From an uncultured Collinsella sp. (lineage in GTDB: Bacteria > Actinomycetota > Coriobacteriia > Coriobacteriales > Coriobacteriaceae): DNA of 38,284 nucleotides. The stretch spans positions 1-38,284 of the forward strand of contig CAAECW010000124.1 in NCBI GenBank assembly GCA_900754445.1, given 5' to 3'. Below the pieces are notes generated by a model, which ran no database searches, was not told the DNA's origin, and saw only the letters and a program-made list of their open reading frames with translations. Below, in pieces: positions 8,306 through 15,499 of the stretch (position 1 is the first letter of the stretch; every line of letters begins with the position of its first letter). The position numbers were made by a program, and so were the translations under genes.

Positions 8306-8321
8306 GGTTAATCTGTTAACC
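8306..8321. promoter_or_regulatory. LacI-type operator before the LacI regulator gene
   Basis: The sequence GGTTAATCTGTTAACC is a 16-bp dyad lying just after a possible -10 (TACAAT, 8297-8302), where a repressor would block transcription. It matches the two stronger sites before rpe (10697-10746), suggesting autoregulation by the downstream regulator. Confidence 0.65.
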
Positions 8322-8344
8322 ACCCGAAAGCAGCAGGAGGCCCC

Positions 8345-9355
8345 ATGCCCACACCAGGCAAGCGCCCATCCATGCGCCAGATTGCCGTCGCGGCCGGCGT
8401 ATCCGTCGCCACGGTCTCCCACGTCATCAACGGCAGCGGCCGTTTTTCCGAAGACACCCGCAAACGCGTGGAAGCCGCCCTCAAGGAATACGGCTACGTC
8501 ACGAACATGGCGGCGAAGAGCCTCCGTATGGCCCAGTCCCGGACCATCGGCATGATCGTGCCGGACATCTCCAACGACTTCTTTTCCAAGATCGCCCTGC
8601 ATGTGGAGCGCGAGCTGGCAACCGAGGACTACTCGGTCTTTGTTTGCAACAGCGCCAATGACCCCGCCCGCGAGCGCGACTACTTCCGCACGCTGGCAAG
8701 CAAGCAGGCCGACGGTATCATCTGTATCTCCGGCCTGCGCAGGCTCGACGGCGAGTTCGTCCCCCACGGAATCCCCGTGGTCTGCATCGACCGTGCGCCC
8801 GAAAACGACCTCGGTTTCCCACACGTGGGCTCCGACAACATCGGCGGTGGCTACATGGCGACCGAGCACCTCATCGAGCGCGGCTGCAAGGACATCCTGA
8901 GCATCTCGAGTTTTACCGCCAACTACCCCGGCAACGAGCGCCAGATGGGCTACGAGCGGGCGCTCGCCGCGCACGGAATGCCGCTACGCCGCGACTACCA
9001 GCTGTTTGTCTCGGGTAAGCAGCCGAGCATCATCGAGTCTGAAGAGCTCGTGACCGACTTCCTCTCCACGGGCTACCCCGTCGACGGCATCTTCGCCCAT
9101 AGCGACCACGCAGCCGTGGGTGCGCTGCGTGCGCTCGTTGCCGCCGGCAAGCGCGTGCCCGAGGACGTCCGTCTCATCGGCTTCGACGATTCCGTCTATG
9201 CGCAGCTTCCGACGCCGCAAATCAGCACCATCCGCCGCTTCCCCGAGCGCCTCGCGCACGAGGGATGTCAGGCCCTGCTCGCCCTGCTGCGCGGCGAAGA
9301 GCCCGAGATGGAGACGCTTGTCCCCGTTAAGCTCGTGCAACGCGCGAGCAGCTAG
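8345..9355 (+). CDS. LacI-family transcriptional regulator
   Basis: A 336-residue sugar-responsive DNA-binding protein. The helix-turn-helix is at residues 10-30 (MRQIAVAAGVSVATVSHVIN), followed by the hinge helix at about 52-62 and a periplasmic-binding-protein-like effector domain starting TIGMIVPDISNDFF. Length is standard. GGAGG lies four bases before the ATG. The gene converges on rpiB, with a shared terminator at 9418-9451. A LacI-type dyad sits in its own promoter, and two matching dyads sit before rpe-rpiB, so it probably represses that operon and itself. The ligand cannot be read from sequence; a phosphorylated or free sugar of the adjoining pathway is likely. Confidence 0.93.
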   Translation: MPTPGKRPSMRQIAVAAGVSVATVSHVINGSGRFSEDTRKRVEAALKEYGYVTNMAAKSLRMAQSRTIGMIVPDISNDFFSKIALHVERELATEDYSVFVCNSANDPARERDYFRTLASKQADGIICISGLRRLDGEFVPHGIPVVCIDRAPENDLGFPHVGSDNIGGGYMATEHLIERGCKDILSISSFTANYPGNERQMGYERALAAHGMPLRRDYQLFVSGKQPSIIESEELVTDFLSTGYPVDGIFAHSDHAAVGALRALVAAGKRVPEDVRLIGFDDSVYAQLPTPQISTIRRFPERLAHEGCQALLALLRGEEPEMETLVPVKLVQRASS

Positions 9356-9417
9356 GCAGCGGGCAGCGAATAGCCGCGTTTTTCTCTCGCATGTGCTCTA
9401 TCCCACGCGCGACATGC

Positions 9418-9451
9418 AAAAAGCCCGCCACCACACGGGTGACGGGCTTTT
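9418..9451. terminator. Bidirectional terminator between lacI and rpiB
   Basis: An A-run, a GCCCG...CGGGC hairpin and a T-run (AAAAAGCCCG at 9418-9427, CGGGCTTTT at 9443-9451) can terminate both converging transcripts. A close sequence relative is the orphan terminator at 14573-14602. Confidence 0.85.
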
Positions 9452-9454
9452 CCA

Positions 9455-9931
9455 CTACCAGCCGCGCGCCTCCTCCGCACGCACGAGCTGACGAGCCTCG
9501 ATCTGGCGAATCATATCGATGCGGCGCTGGTGACGGCCGCCCTCGAACTCGCCGGTGAGCCATGCGTCGACGATCATCTTGGCCAGCTCAATGCCCACCA
9601 CGCGAGCACCAAATGCGAGCATGTTGGTGTTGTTGTGCTCGCGTGACAGGCGAGCGGAATACGGCTCAGAGCAGGTGCAGCAACGGATACCGCGCACCTT
9701 GTTGGCGGCGAGCGAGATGCCCACACCCGTACCGCAGATAACGATACCGCGATCAACCTCGCCGGACATGACAGCGTCCGCCACGGCTTCACCCGCGATG
9801 GGATAGTCAAAGCGCTCGGTGCTGTCCGTGCCGAAGTTCACGACTTCGTAGCCGTACTTCTCCTGGATATACGCCGTGATGGCTTCCTTGTACTCGACTG
9901 CGACGTGGTCGTTTCCAATACCGATCTTCAC
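9455..9931 (-). CDS. rpiB: RpiB/LacAB-family sugar-phosphate isomerase
   Basis: A 158-residue aldose-ketose isomerase of the RpiB/LacA/LacB family, which converts ribose-5-P to ribulose-5-P or related sugar phosphates in the cytosol. The N-terminal GNDH motif is at residues 6-9, the catalytic-cysteine loop CGTGVGIS at 66-73, and NNTNMLAFGARVVG follows, as usual in the family. The start is the GTG at 9931 (KIGIGNDH), preceded by AAAGGGG; an upstream ATG at 9976 has no such site. It lies 70 bases after rpe on the same strand and is probably co-transcribed with it from the LacI-type operators at 10697-10746. With other sugar genes nearby, allose- or galactose-type phosphates are alternative substrates. 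Confidence 0.88.
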   Translation of the reverse strand: MKIGIGNDHVAVEYKEAITAYIQEKYGYEVVNFGTDSTERFDYPIAGEAVADAVMSGEVDRGIVICGTGVGISLAANKVRGIRCCTCSEPYSARLSREHNNTNMLAFGARVVGIELAKMIVDAWLTGEFEGGRHQRRIDMIRQIEARQLVRAEEARGW

Positions 9932-10001
9932 AAGAGACCCCTTTCCATAAGAACCATTCGCGCATGCCGCGCTCAATCCGTCCTAATTCGCCGTTCCGCT
10001 T

Positions 10002-10655
10002 CTAATACACCTCGCCGGCGCGCAGACGGCGCAGGCACTCCTCGTAACCAGCGTCCTTGCCAAACAGCGCACTGGTGCCCAGGATGAATCCGTCCGCGCC
10101 GATGGCGGACAGGTCGCGCACGCGCTCGGGCGAGCAAGCGCCGTCGATCATGAGCTTGAAGCCGAAGCGCTCCTTCAGCGCGGCAAGGCGACGCACCTTA
10201 TCGTTCGTGAACTCGATAAAGCTCTGACCGGCAAAACCCGGATTCACCGTCATGACCATCACGTAATCGCAGAGGTTCAACATCTCCTCGATCTCGGAGA
10301 TAGAGGTGTCGGGGTTCACAGCGATACCGGCGCTCTTGCCGAGGGACTTAATTGCGGCGAGTGTCTTGACCACGTAACGCTCGGACTCCGGATGGATGTA
10401 GATGATGTCCGCGCCGGCGGAGGCGAAAAGTTCAACCTTGCTGGCAGGATTCTCGACCATAAGGTGCACGTCGACGAGCTTGTTGGTGGCAGCTCGCACG
10501 GCCTTGATGTCTTCGAGACCCATGGCGAAATTGGGAACGAAGCTGCCGTCCATCACGTCGCAATGGAAGATGTCGATGCCGGCGGCGTCGAGGCCCTCGA
10601 CGGTCGCACGCAGATTGCCGTAGTCGGCGCACATGAGACTGGGGCAGAGCAGCAT
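10002..10655 (-). CDS. rpe: Ribulose-phosphate 3-epimerase family protein
   Basis: A 217-residue TIM-barrel epimerase. The family interconverts ribulose-5-P and xylulose-5-P; the AlsE branch acts on allulose-6-P. Metal and catalytic residues are visible: H31 and D33 in HCDVMDGSFVPN, H64 in VDVHLMVENP, and an Asp in LMIDGACS. MTVNPGFAGQSF forms the phosphate-side loop. The ATG at 10655 is preceded by AAGGAG. The gene heads a two-gene unit with rpiB, and two LacI-type operators cover its promoter region. Control by a sugar regulator and the pairing with RpiB suggest a catabolic, perhaps allulose-type, role rather than the housekeeping pentose-phosphate copy; that remains inference. Confidence 0.9.
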   Translation of the reverse strand: MLLCPSLMCADYGNLRATVEGLDAAGIDIFHCDVMDGSFVPNFAMGLEDIKAVRAATNKLVDVHLMVENPASKVELFASAGADIIYIHPESERYVVKTLAAIKSLGKSAGIAVNPDTSISEIEEMLNLCDYVMVMTVNPGFAGQSFIEFTNDKVRRLAALKERFGFKLMIDGACSPERVRDLSAIGADGFILGTSALFGKDAGYEECLRRLRAGEVY

Positions 10656-10696
10656 AGTGAACTCCTTATCTGCTCGGTGATTATCTACTCGTTGGT

Positions 10697-10746
10697 AATT
10701 AATCGTTTAACCTTTATCTACAGTCTGGCTGATTAATCGTTTAACC
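10697..10746 (-). promoter_or_regulatory. Two LacI-type operators upstream of rpe-rpiB
   Basis: Two 16-bp dyads, AATTAATCGTTTAACC (10697-10712) and GATTAATCGTTTAACC (10731-10746), are 34 bases apart and both have the central CG typical of LacI-family sites. A third half-like TGTTAACC is at 10751-10758. They begin about 40 bases before the rpe start. The rest of 10747-10920 shows no gene. Confidence 0.75.
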
Positions 10747-10920
10747 ACGTTGTTAACCTGCAGACTTTTCCAGATTCACAACGTTGCCATATTTGCCTAT
10801 CTAGCTGGTATCATGCAGGAGTCCGCACCACGAAACGCTGTCGTATTCCCTAGGAAGAAATCCCGCTACGCGACAGCAGCAGCCAGGGGCCGCAGTCGCG
10901 CAGACCTGAGCCCGGACCCT

Positions 10921-11664
10921 CTACGCTCCAGGCGTGATCAGGCGCGCGCGCTGGGCGATCTTCTCGTCATAGGACTCCGCGATAATCGCCACGCCATCGA
11001 ACCCAAACGCGCGAACATTCGAGAACCGATGGAACTTCGAGCTGTCGCACAGCACGTACGCCTTATTCGAGTTCTCGCGCACGATGCGCTTCTTCGCCGC
11101 CTCAACGTAGGAGGGCGTCATGACGCCGCGGTCCTCGTCAATCGCGTTGGTCCCGATAAACGCCTTGTCGAAGTACAGGTCGCGCAGGATTGACTCGGTC
11201 ATGGAACCGCAGAACGAGGAGTTCACATAGTTGAACTCACCACCCACCACGATGAGCTGGGCGCGCGTCTCGCTCTTAATCAGGCATGCAGAAGCATCTG
11301 TCGTATAGATAGTCACGTCGCGGTCGAGCAGCAGGCGCAGCAGCGCCGTGCAGGTGGAACCTGAGTCTAGGTAGAGCGTGTCCCCGTCCTCAACAAGACG
11401 TAGGGCGACCTGGGCGATCTGGTCCTTCTCACTTCCGTGTAGGCCCGAACGCGTCGAGATGCCCACCTCGTGGACAGTCGAGACGAGCTTCACCGCGCCG
11501 CCCGAAAGATGCTCAACCTTGCCAAGCGCCTCCAGCTCCTTGAGGTCGCGACGTAGCGTCGAAATAGAGACGCCCGGCAGCTCCTCCTGCAGCTCGGAAA
11601 TCCTCGCGAGGCCCGACTTCTGCAGGCACTCTACAATTCGCTCCTGGCGCTCATACGGAATCAT
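10921..11664 (-). CDS. DeoR-family transcriptional regulator
   Basis: A 247-residue sugar-phosphate-sensing repressor. The N-terminal winged HTH spans residues 5-58 (RQERIVECLQKSG ... STLRRDLKELEALGKV). The C-terminal DeoRC domain carries the effector loop LYLDSGSTCTALL. The start is ATG 11664 (MIPYERQE), with AGAGG upstream and normal family length; a frame extension to 11799 lacks family similarity. It follows the PTS gene on the same strand after about 220 bases. That gap carries a LacI-type operator (11769-11784) and a 12-bp palindrome CTTTTCGAAAAG (11709-11720), so it may have its own promoter. The likely target is the isomerase-PTS operon. Confidence 0.92.
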   Translation of the reverse strand: MIPYERQERIVECLQKSGLARISELQEELPGVSISTLRRDLKELEALGKVEHLSGGAVKLVSTVHEVGISTRSGLHGSEKDQIAQVALRLVEDGDTLYLDSGSTCTALLRLLLDRDVTIYTTDASACLIKSETRAQLIVVGGEFNYVNSSFCGSMTESILRDLYFDKAFIGTNAIDEDRGVMTPSYVEAAKKRIVRENSNKAYVLCDSSKFHRFSNVRAFGFDGVAIIAESYDEKIAQRARLITPGA

Positions 11665-11768
11665 ATTGGGAACCTCTCCAAACCACTCTGCTTCACGCTC
11701 GTTCATTTCTTTTCGAAAAGTGTAACGCACAAGCAGAATAGCGGCCGCCACCTGTTGCGATGACGACC

Positions 11769-11784
11769 GCTTAATCGATTGACC
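11769..11784 (-). promoter_or_regulatory. Possible LacI-type operator upstream of deoR
   Basis: GCTTAATCGATTGACC agrees with the rpe operator at 13 of 16 positions, including the central TAATCG. It lies about 105 bases before the DeoR start and would link the two regulators if functional. Confidence 0.4.
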
Positions 11785-11888
11785 TACCCTCTCGTTCACA
11801 ATTTGAACGAGGTTGACACACCTCGCGTAAGCGCGACGCTCTTCAAGCGAAGAGAACGACCCTAGGAGAGGCGGCGCATCCGGCTCTC

Positions 11889-13265
11889 TTAGGCGAGCTG
11901 ATCCTCCTTGCCGGTGAAGGCGTAGGCAAGAACACAGGCCACGACAGCGGAAATGAGCATACCGGCCATAGCCCAGGCGAAGTTCATGGGGTCGGAACTC
12001 ACGAAAGCAGGGAACGTAGTGACGGAACCGAAGGTGAACGCGGTGGTGACGACCTTCATGATGCCGAGGAACGCGCCGCCGACGGCACCGCCGATGATCT
12101 GCGCAAGCCAGACCTTCTTGTTCTTCACGAGCATACCGAACAGCGTGGGCTCGATGATGGCGGACAGGGCGATCGACACGACACCGGTCATCGCGAAGCT
12201 CTTGAGCTTCTGGTCGCGGGCCTTGAGGAACACGCCGAAGGCGCAGCCGATGACGGCGAAGTTGCAGGCGAAGGTGAAGGGGCAGATGTAGTCGAAGCCG
12301 TTCTGGGCGATGTTGTTGATCATGATGGGGTTCACGGCCCAGTGGATGCCCATGGACACCAGCACGGACCAGCCGCCGCCAACCAGCACGCCGGCGAGCA
12401 CGGAGCTGCGCTCGATCAGCCAGTTGACCACGAAGGCGATGGCCTCGCCGGTGTAGACGCCCAGGGGACCGATGACGAGCATCGTGAGCGGAACCATAAC
12501 AATCAGGGAAATGGCGGGCAGCACGACGAGCTTGAGCATCTCGGAGACGTGCTCATCGAGCCACTTGTACAGGAACGAGTAAACCCAGACGGACAGGATG
12601 GCGGGGATAACCGTGGAGTTGTAGTTCATGAGAACCACGGGGATGCCGAAGAAGTCCGTCATGGCGCCGTTGCCCGCGTCGCCCATGAGGGCGATGAAGT
12701 CCGGGTAGAGCAGGCACGCGCCGAGCAGCGCCGACAGGTACGGGCTCGCGCCGAAGCGCTTGCCGGCGGAGAAGCCGAGCAGCACGGGCAGGAAGTAGAA
12801 CACGCTCATGGCCAGGGTGTACAGGATAGTGTAGGTACCCGTGCCCTCGGCGATGATGCCGAGCTGGGCGGCAAGGATGACAAAGCCGCGCAGGATACCG
12901 GAGCCGGCCATCGCGGGCAGCAGCGGGGCAAAAATGCCGGAGATCGCGGAGAAGACCTGGCTGACGATACTCTCGCCCTCGTCCTTGGTAGCAGAGGAGA
13001 TCTCCACGCCCGAACCCTTGACCAGCGGTTCGAACTTCTCGTACAGCTTCGGAACCTCAGTGCCGATGAGAACCTGGTACTGACCGGCCTTGTTCAGCGT
13101 GTTCACCACGCCTTCGACTTCCTTGACCGCAGCGTCGTCGCAAGCCGCATCGTCCTTGAGATTGAGGCGCAGGCGCGTCGCGCAGTGCGTCATGCCCGAG
13201 ATGTTCTCGGGACCACCGACGGCGTCCAGAATCCCCTGAGCCATCGCGTTCCAGTCGCGTTTCAT
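11889..13265 (-). CDS. PTS sugar permease EIIBC (glucose/beta-glucoside superfamily)
   Basis: A 458-residue membrane component of a phosphotransferase system that imports and phosphorylates a sugar. The IIB domain is N-terminal, with the phosphorylated cysteine C28 in GMTHCATRLRL. From about residue 105 a IIC domain with roughly ten hydrophobic segments follows (for example SISGIFAPLLPAMAGSG-type start, GIHWAVNPIM and AIIEPTLFG motifs). It has no C-terminal IIA domain, so an external IIA protein is needed; the lone glucose-type IIA at 35787-36323 could serve. The ATG at 13265 lies three bases after the isomerase stop, with GAGGTAACC upstream, so the two genes are translated from one mRNA. The substrate is unknown; the BglP/sucrose-type architecture is compatible with a beta-glucoside, a disaccharide or an amino sugar. 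Confidence 0.9.
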   Translation of the reverse strand: MKRDWNAMAQGILDAVGGPENISGMTHCATRLRLNLKDDAACDDAAVKEVEGVVNTLNKAGQYQVLIGTEVPKLYEKFEPLVKGSGVEISSATKDEGESIVSQVFSAISGIFAPLLPAMAGSGILRGFVILAAQLGIIAEGTGTYTILYTLAMSVFYFLPVLLGFSAGKRFGASPYLSALLGACLLYPDFIALMGDAGNGAMTDFFGIPVVLMNYNSTVIPAILSVWVYSFLYKWLDEHVSEMLKLVVLPAISLIVMVPLTMLVIGPLGVYTGEAIAFVVNWLIERSSVLAGVLVGGGWSVLVSMGIHWAVNPIMINNIAQNGFDYICPFTFACNFAVIGCAFGVFLKARDQKLKSFAMTGVVSIALSAIIEPTLFGMLVKNKKVWLAQIIGGAVGGAFLGIMKVVTTAFTFGSVTTFPAFVSSDPMNFAWAMAGMLISAVVACVLAYAFTGKEDQLA

Positions 13266-13268
13266 TGG

Positions 13269-14207
13269 TTACCTCCCCATTGCGCAGAAGAGCTCGCGGA
13301 CAAGCTCGGCTGCCTTAATCGCGTCGTTTGCATCGATAACGGATTGGATCTTCTCCATGCTTACGGTCTCGATGGCGTCGTTGAGCAGATGGATCATCTG
13401 GTCGTTCTGTGCAGCCTCGCCGGCAGCGGGCTCGATGACCGGGAACGTGTCGAAGTAGATCGCGCTGTCGTAACCGTGCTTCTTCACGTAGTAGAGGAAC
13501 TCGAGGGTCTTCACCGGCGTGGACGTACCAATCATAAGGCCATCGTCGAAGCGACCGTTGCCGTCGTTTAGGTGAATGCCGTAGAGCTTGCCCTCGCGGC
13601 CGAACAGGTCGGCGGCCATGGCAGGGTTCTCGTGCTTCATGAGCATGTGGCAATAATCCAGCGTGACGCCCAGGTTCGGGCGGTCTGCAGCGTTGAGAAT
13701 CATGCCGGTCATACCCATGGAGTCGATGAACGCGTACGCGCGCTCCTCGTAGGGTTTGTACTCAATCGAGATCTTGAGGTCGGGCGCATAATCGCAGACC
13801 TTCTGGAATGCGGCTACGAGCTGGTCGAAGACGCGAGCGTAGGCGATCTGGAAGCTATAGTCAAAACCGTCGTGGCCGAGCCAGATGGTCACCGTGTTGC
13901 CACCGGCAGTGCGGCAGTAGTCGCACGCCTCGTAGCAGAGCTCAAGGGCTTCCGCGGCAAGGGCATCATCGGCATTGCCCAGGTCACCGTTGAGGAAGGC
14001 GTTGCGGAAGCGCAGCGCGCAGCCGTTCAGCTGCAGGTCGTGAGCTGCGAGCTTGGCGGCCATGTCCTCCGCCGTGACACCTGTGCAGTGCTCGGGGTAG
14101 TTGAGGTCGACGTGCGTGAGGCCCACGCTCTGGAACTCCGCGAACACGCGATCAAGATTCTTGTCGCCATCGCGAAAGTAGGAGTTGATACGAGTTGCAA
14201 GCTTCAT
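13269..14207 (-). CDS. Sugar-phosphate isomerase/epimerase (xylose-isomerase-like TIM barrel)
   Basis: A 312-residue protein of the AP-endonuclease-2/xylose-isomerase-like TIM-barrel superfamily, metal-dependent enzymes acting on sugars or cyclitols. Likely metal ligands are the Glu in SIEYKPYEE, Asp-His in TLDYCHML, His-Asp in GIHLNDGN and the Asp in IYFDTFPV. I chose the ATG at 14207 (MKLATRIN); the frame extends upstream to 14336 but there shows no family character. AGGACG lies ahead at modest quality. It is the first gene of an operon with the EIIBC permease and probably converts the imported sugar phosphate. The exact reaction cannot be named. Confidence 0.85.
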   Translation of the reverse strand: MKLATRINSYFRDGDKNLDRVFAEFQSVGLTHVDLNYPEHCTGVTAEDMAAKLAAHDLQLNGCALRFRNAFLNGDLGNADDALAAEALELCYEACDYCRTAGGNTVTIWLGHDGFDYSFQIAYARVFDQLVAAFQKVCDYAPDLKISIEYKPYEERAYAFIDSMGMTGMILNAADRPNLGVTLDYCHMLMKHENPAMAADLFGREGKLYGIHLNDGNGRFDDGLMIGTSTPVKTLEFLYYVKKHGYDSAIYFDTFPVIEPAAGEAAQNDQMIHLLNDAIETVSMEKIQSVIDANDAIKAAELVRELFCAMGR

Positions 14208-14352
14208 GCTTCTACGTCCTTTGCCTTCGTCCTTGATCGTTCCTGCTCGTTTGAGCACCTGATCCATATCCGTAATCCGATTAGGGCCGCCGCCTGCGCG
14301 CCGGGGCCTGCCCCACAACACGTAGCTTACAACCACAATATTTCATTTTCAA

Positions 14353-14395
14353 TCATCGTTTTTCAGACTTTTTCTTATTATGTCATCGTTTTTCA
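14353..14395 (-). promoter_or_regulatory. Direct-repeat operator candidate upstream of the isomerase-PTS operon
   Basis: On the minus strand TGAAAAACGATGA occurs twice (14383-14395 and 14353-14365), exactly 30 bases apart, in an AT-rich stretch 145-190 bases before the isomerase start. DeoR-family proteins often bind direct repeats, so this is a candidate site for the DeoR protein at 10921-11664. Between here and 14570 I also see an inverted GCCGGTGA/TTCACCGGC pair near 14489-14515. Confidence 0.45.
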
Positions 14396-14572
14396 CATTC
14401 TATAGCCGTTTACCTCGTGGTTTTACTGTTAACCAGATTTGACCTTTCTTGAAACTATTTGATTTAATCTGAACTTAACTACCATTCGCCGGTGAGAATC
14501 TACCGTTCACCGGCAATGGTGACGCAAGATGAAAGAAGCTGCCGGATGAAAAGACACTGGTTCACCGACAGC

Positions 14573-14602
14573 AAAAAGCCCGCCACCGCATAGGTAACGG
14601 GC
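14573..14602 (-). terminator. Orphan intrinsic terminator
   Basis: On the minus strand a GCCCG...CGGGC hairpin is followed by TTTTT (A-run 14573-14577). No intact gene precedes it; the only coding remnant is the tail ending at 14635. It resembles the lacI-rpiB terminator at 9418-9451. Confidence 0.65.
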
Positions 14603-14634
14603 TCGAAAATCCCACCGACAAAGAGCGGCACTCG

Positions 14635-14687
14635 CTATGCCCGGGCAAGACCCTCCGCCCACGCCGCCTCGGCAACTGCCTTGGCAA
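14635..14687 (-). pseudogene. Truncated C-terminal gene remnant
   Basis: Reading leftwards from the edge of the 80-bp repeat, the frame gives VAKAVAEAAWAEGLARA and then TAG (14635-14637), followed 33 bases later by the terminator at 14573-14602. This looks like the helical C-terminus of a real enzyme; malic-enzyme C-termini look similar, but 17 residues are too few to be sure. The body of the gene is missing at the exact boundary of the repeat (14688), so the repeat or a deletion beside it probably removed it. Confidence 0.4.
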
Positions 14688-14767
14688 CCGTCGGGGCACG
14701 CAAAACGGTTTGCGATGCCACCATCGCCCATCGAGGTCTAATACTTTCCCGAGAAGTGAACGAGTTA
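14688..14767. repeat. 80-bp intergenic repeat, copy B
   Basis: Identical over 80 bases to 8106-8185. Its right 32 bases (14735-14766) form the left end of the MITE-like element described separately. Its left edge abuts the truncated gene tail. Confidence 0.85.
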
Positions 14768-14912
14768 ATTTGTCCCCACGAAGCACCCGCATTTTTTGAC
14801 GGCAAAACCGCAGGATTCGAGTTTTAAAACCGCAGGTAAACCGCTTCTGAAAGTGTCGATGTTTCGGAGGTCCTTTTTTGCTCGTTCACTTCTCGGAAAA
14901 GTATTAGACCTC
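14735..14912. mobile_element. MITE-like element with 32-bp terminal inverted repeats
   Basis: Ends 14735-14766 and 14881-14912 are inverted copies matching at 31 of 32 bases (core CGAGAAGTGAACGAG). The 114 bases between them hold no convincing gene but do contain an AAAACCGCAGG direct repeat (near 14803 and 14826). A 178-bp non-coding segment with long terminal inverted repeats suits a miniature inverted-repeat element. No target-site duplication is evident, so mobility is unproven. Confidence 0.4.
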
Positions 14913-14935
14913 AATTTAAAGCGAGTCCGCATATG

Positions 14936-14968
14936 AAAGAAAAAGGCGCCAGCCGTGTGGCCAGCGCC
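14936..14968 (-). terminator. Intrinsic terminator of the heat-shock operon
   Basis: A GGCGC...GCGCC hairpin (14945-14968) with a following minus-strand TTTTTCTTTC (14936-14944 region), about 45 bases after the hspR stop. Confidence 0.8.
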
Positions 14969-15010
14969 CAAATTGAGCCGTTTTCTTCCACCCCAAGGGA
15001 TCAAGTGGAA

Positions 15011-15427
15011 TCACAAATCTCCACCGGCGCCCAGCAGCTTGCGCATGACCTGCTCGGGGTTGACTGAGCCGTCGCGCGGGGCCAGGGCGGTGATCTTCTT
15101 CTGCATCTTGTACTCGTGCAGCTCGTCCTCGAGCTGGCGCACGCGGGCGCGGAGCTTTTCGTTCTCGCGCTCGCGCTCCTCGGCACGCTCCTTCATATCG
15201 AGAATGCGCACCACGCCGGCAAGGTTGATGCCCTCGTCAGTCAGCTGGTTGATGAGCTCCAGGCGCTCGATATCGGCACGCGAATACAGACGCGTGTTGC
15301 CGCCCGAGCGCTGGGGGTTCACCAAGCCCTTGGACTCGTAGACGCGCAGAGTCTGCGGATGCATGCCGGTCAGCTCGGCCGCCACGCTGATCATGTACAG
15401 CGGTTTGTTCCTATTGTCCTCGGCCAT
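15011..15427 (-). CDS. hspR: MerR-family heat-shock repressor HspR
   Basis: A 138-residue MerR-type repressor that in Actinobacteria binds inverted repeats before dnaK and clpB and uses DnaK as co-repressor. The winged HTH begins YMISVAAELTGMHPQTLRVYESKGLV (read here as residues 11-36), followed by RLYSRADIERL. A charged coiled coil at about 78-112 is the dimer helix. Its place as the last gene after dnaK, grpE and dnaJ is the classic actinobacterial order. The ATG at 15427 is 72 bases after the dnaJ stop. The shared 27-bp dyad at 5120-5146 and 19420-19446 is the probable binding site. Confidence 0.95.
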   Translation of the reverse strand: MAEDNRNKPLYMISVAAELTGMHPQTLRVYESKGLVNPQRSGGNTRLYSRADIERLELINQLTDEGINLAGVVRILDMKERAEERERENEKLRARVRQLEDELHEYKMQKKITALAPRDGSVNPEQVMRKLLGAGGDL

Positions 15428-15499
15428 GCTACCTGACCCCTTTCCGTCTCGTTATCGTCCATCATAAGCCCGTGGGCGCGGGCGTGCGCCACGCCCGCC

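Noticed and set aside
12342..13571. Open frame (409 codons) on the plus strand
   Set aside because: Antisense to the EIIBC and isomerase genes; composition is that of a shadow frame.
14507..14792. Small plausible frames on the minus strand
   Set aside because: They run through the repeat and the terminator hairpin in different frames from the recognisable gene tail and have no ribosome binding site.
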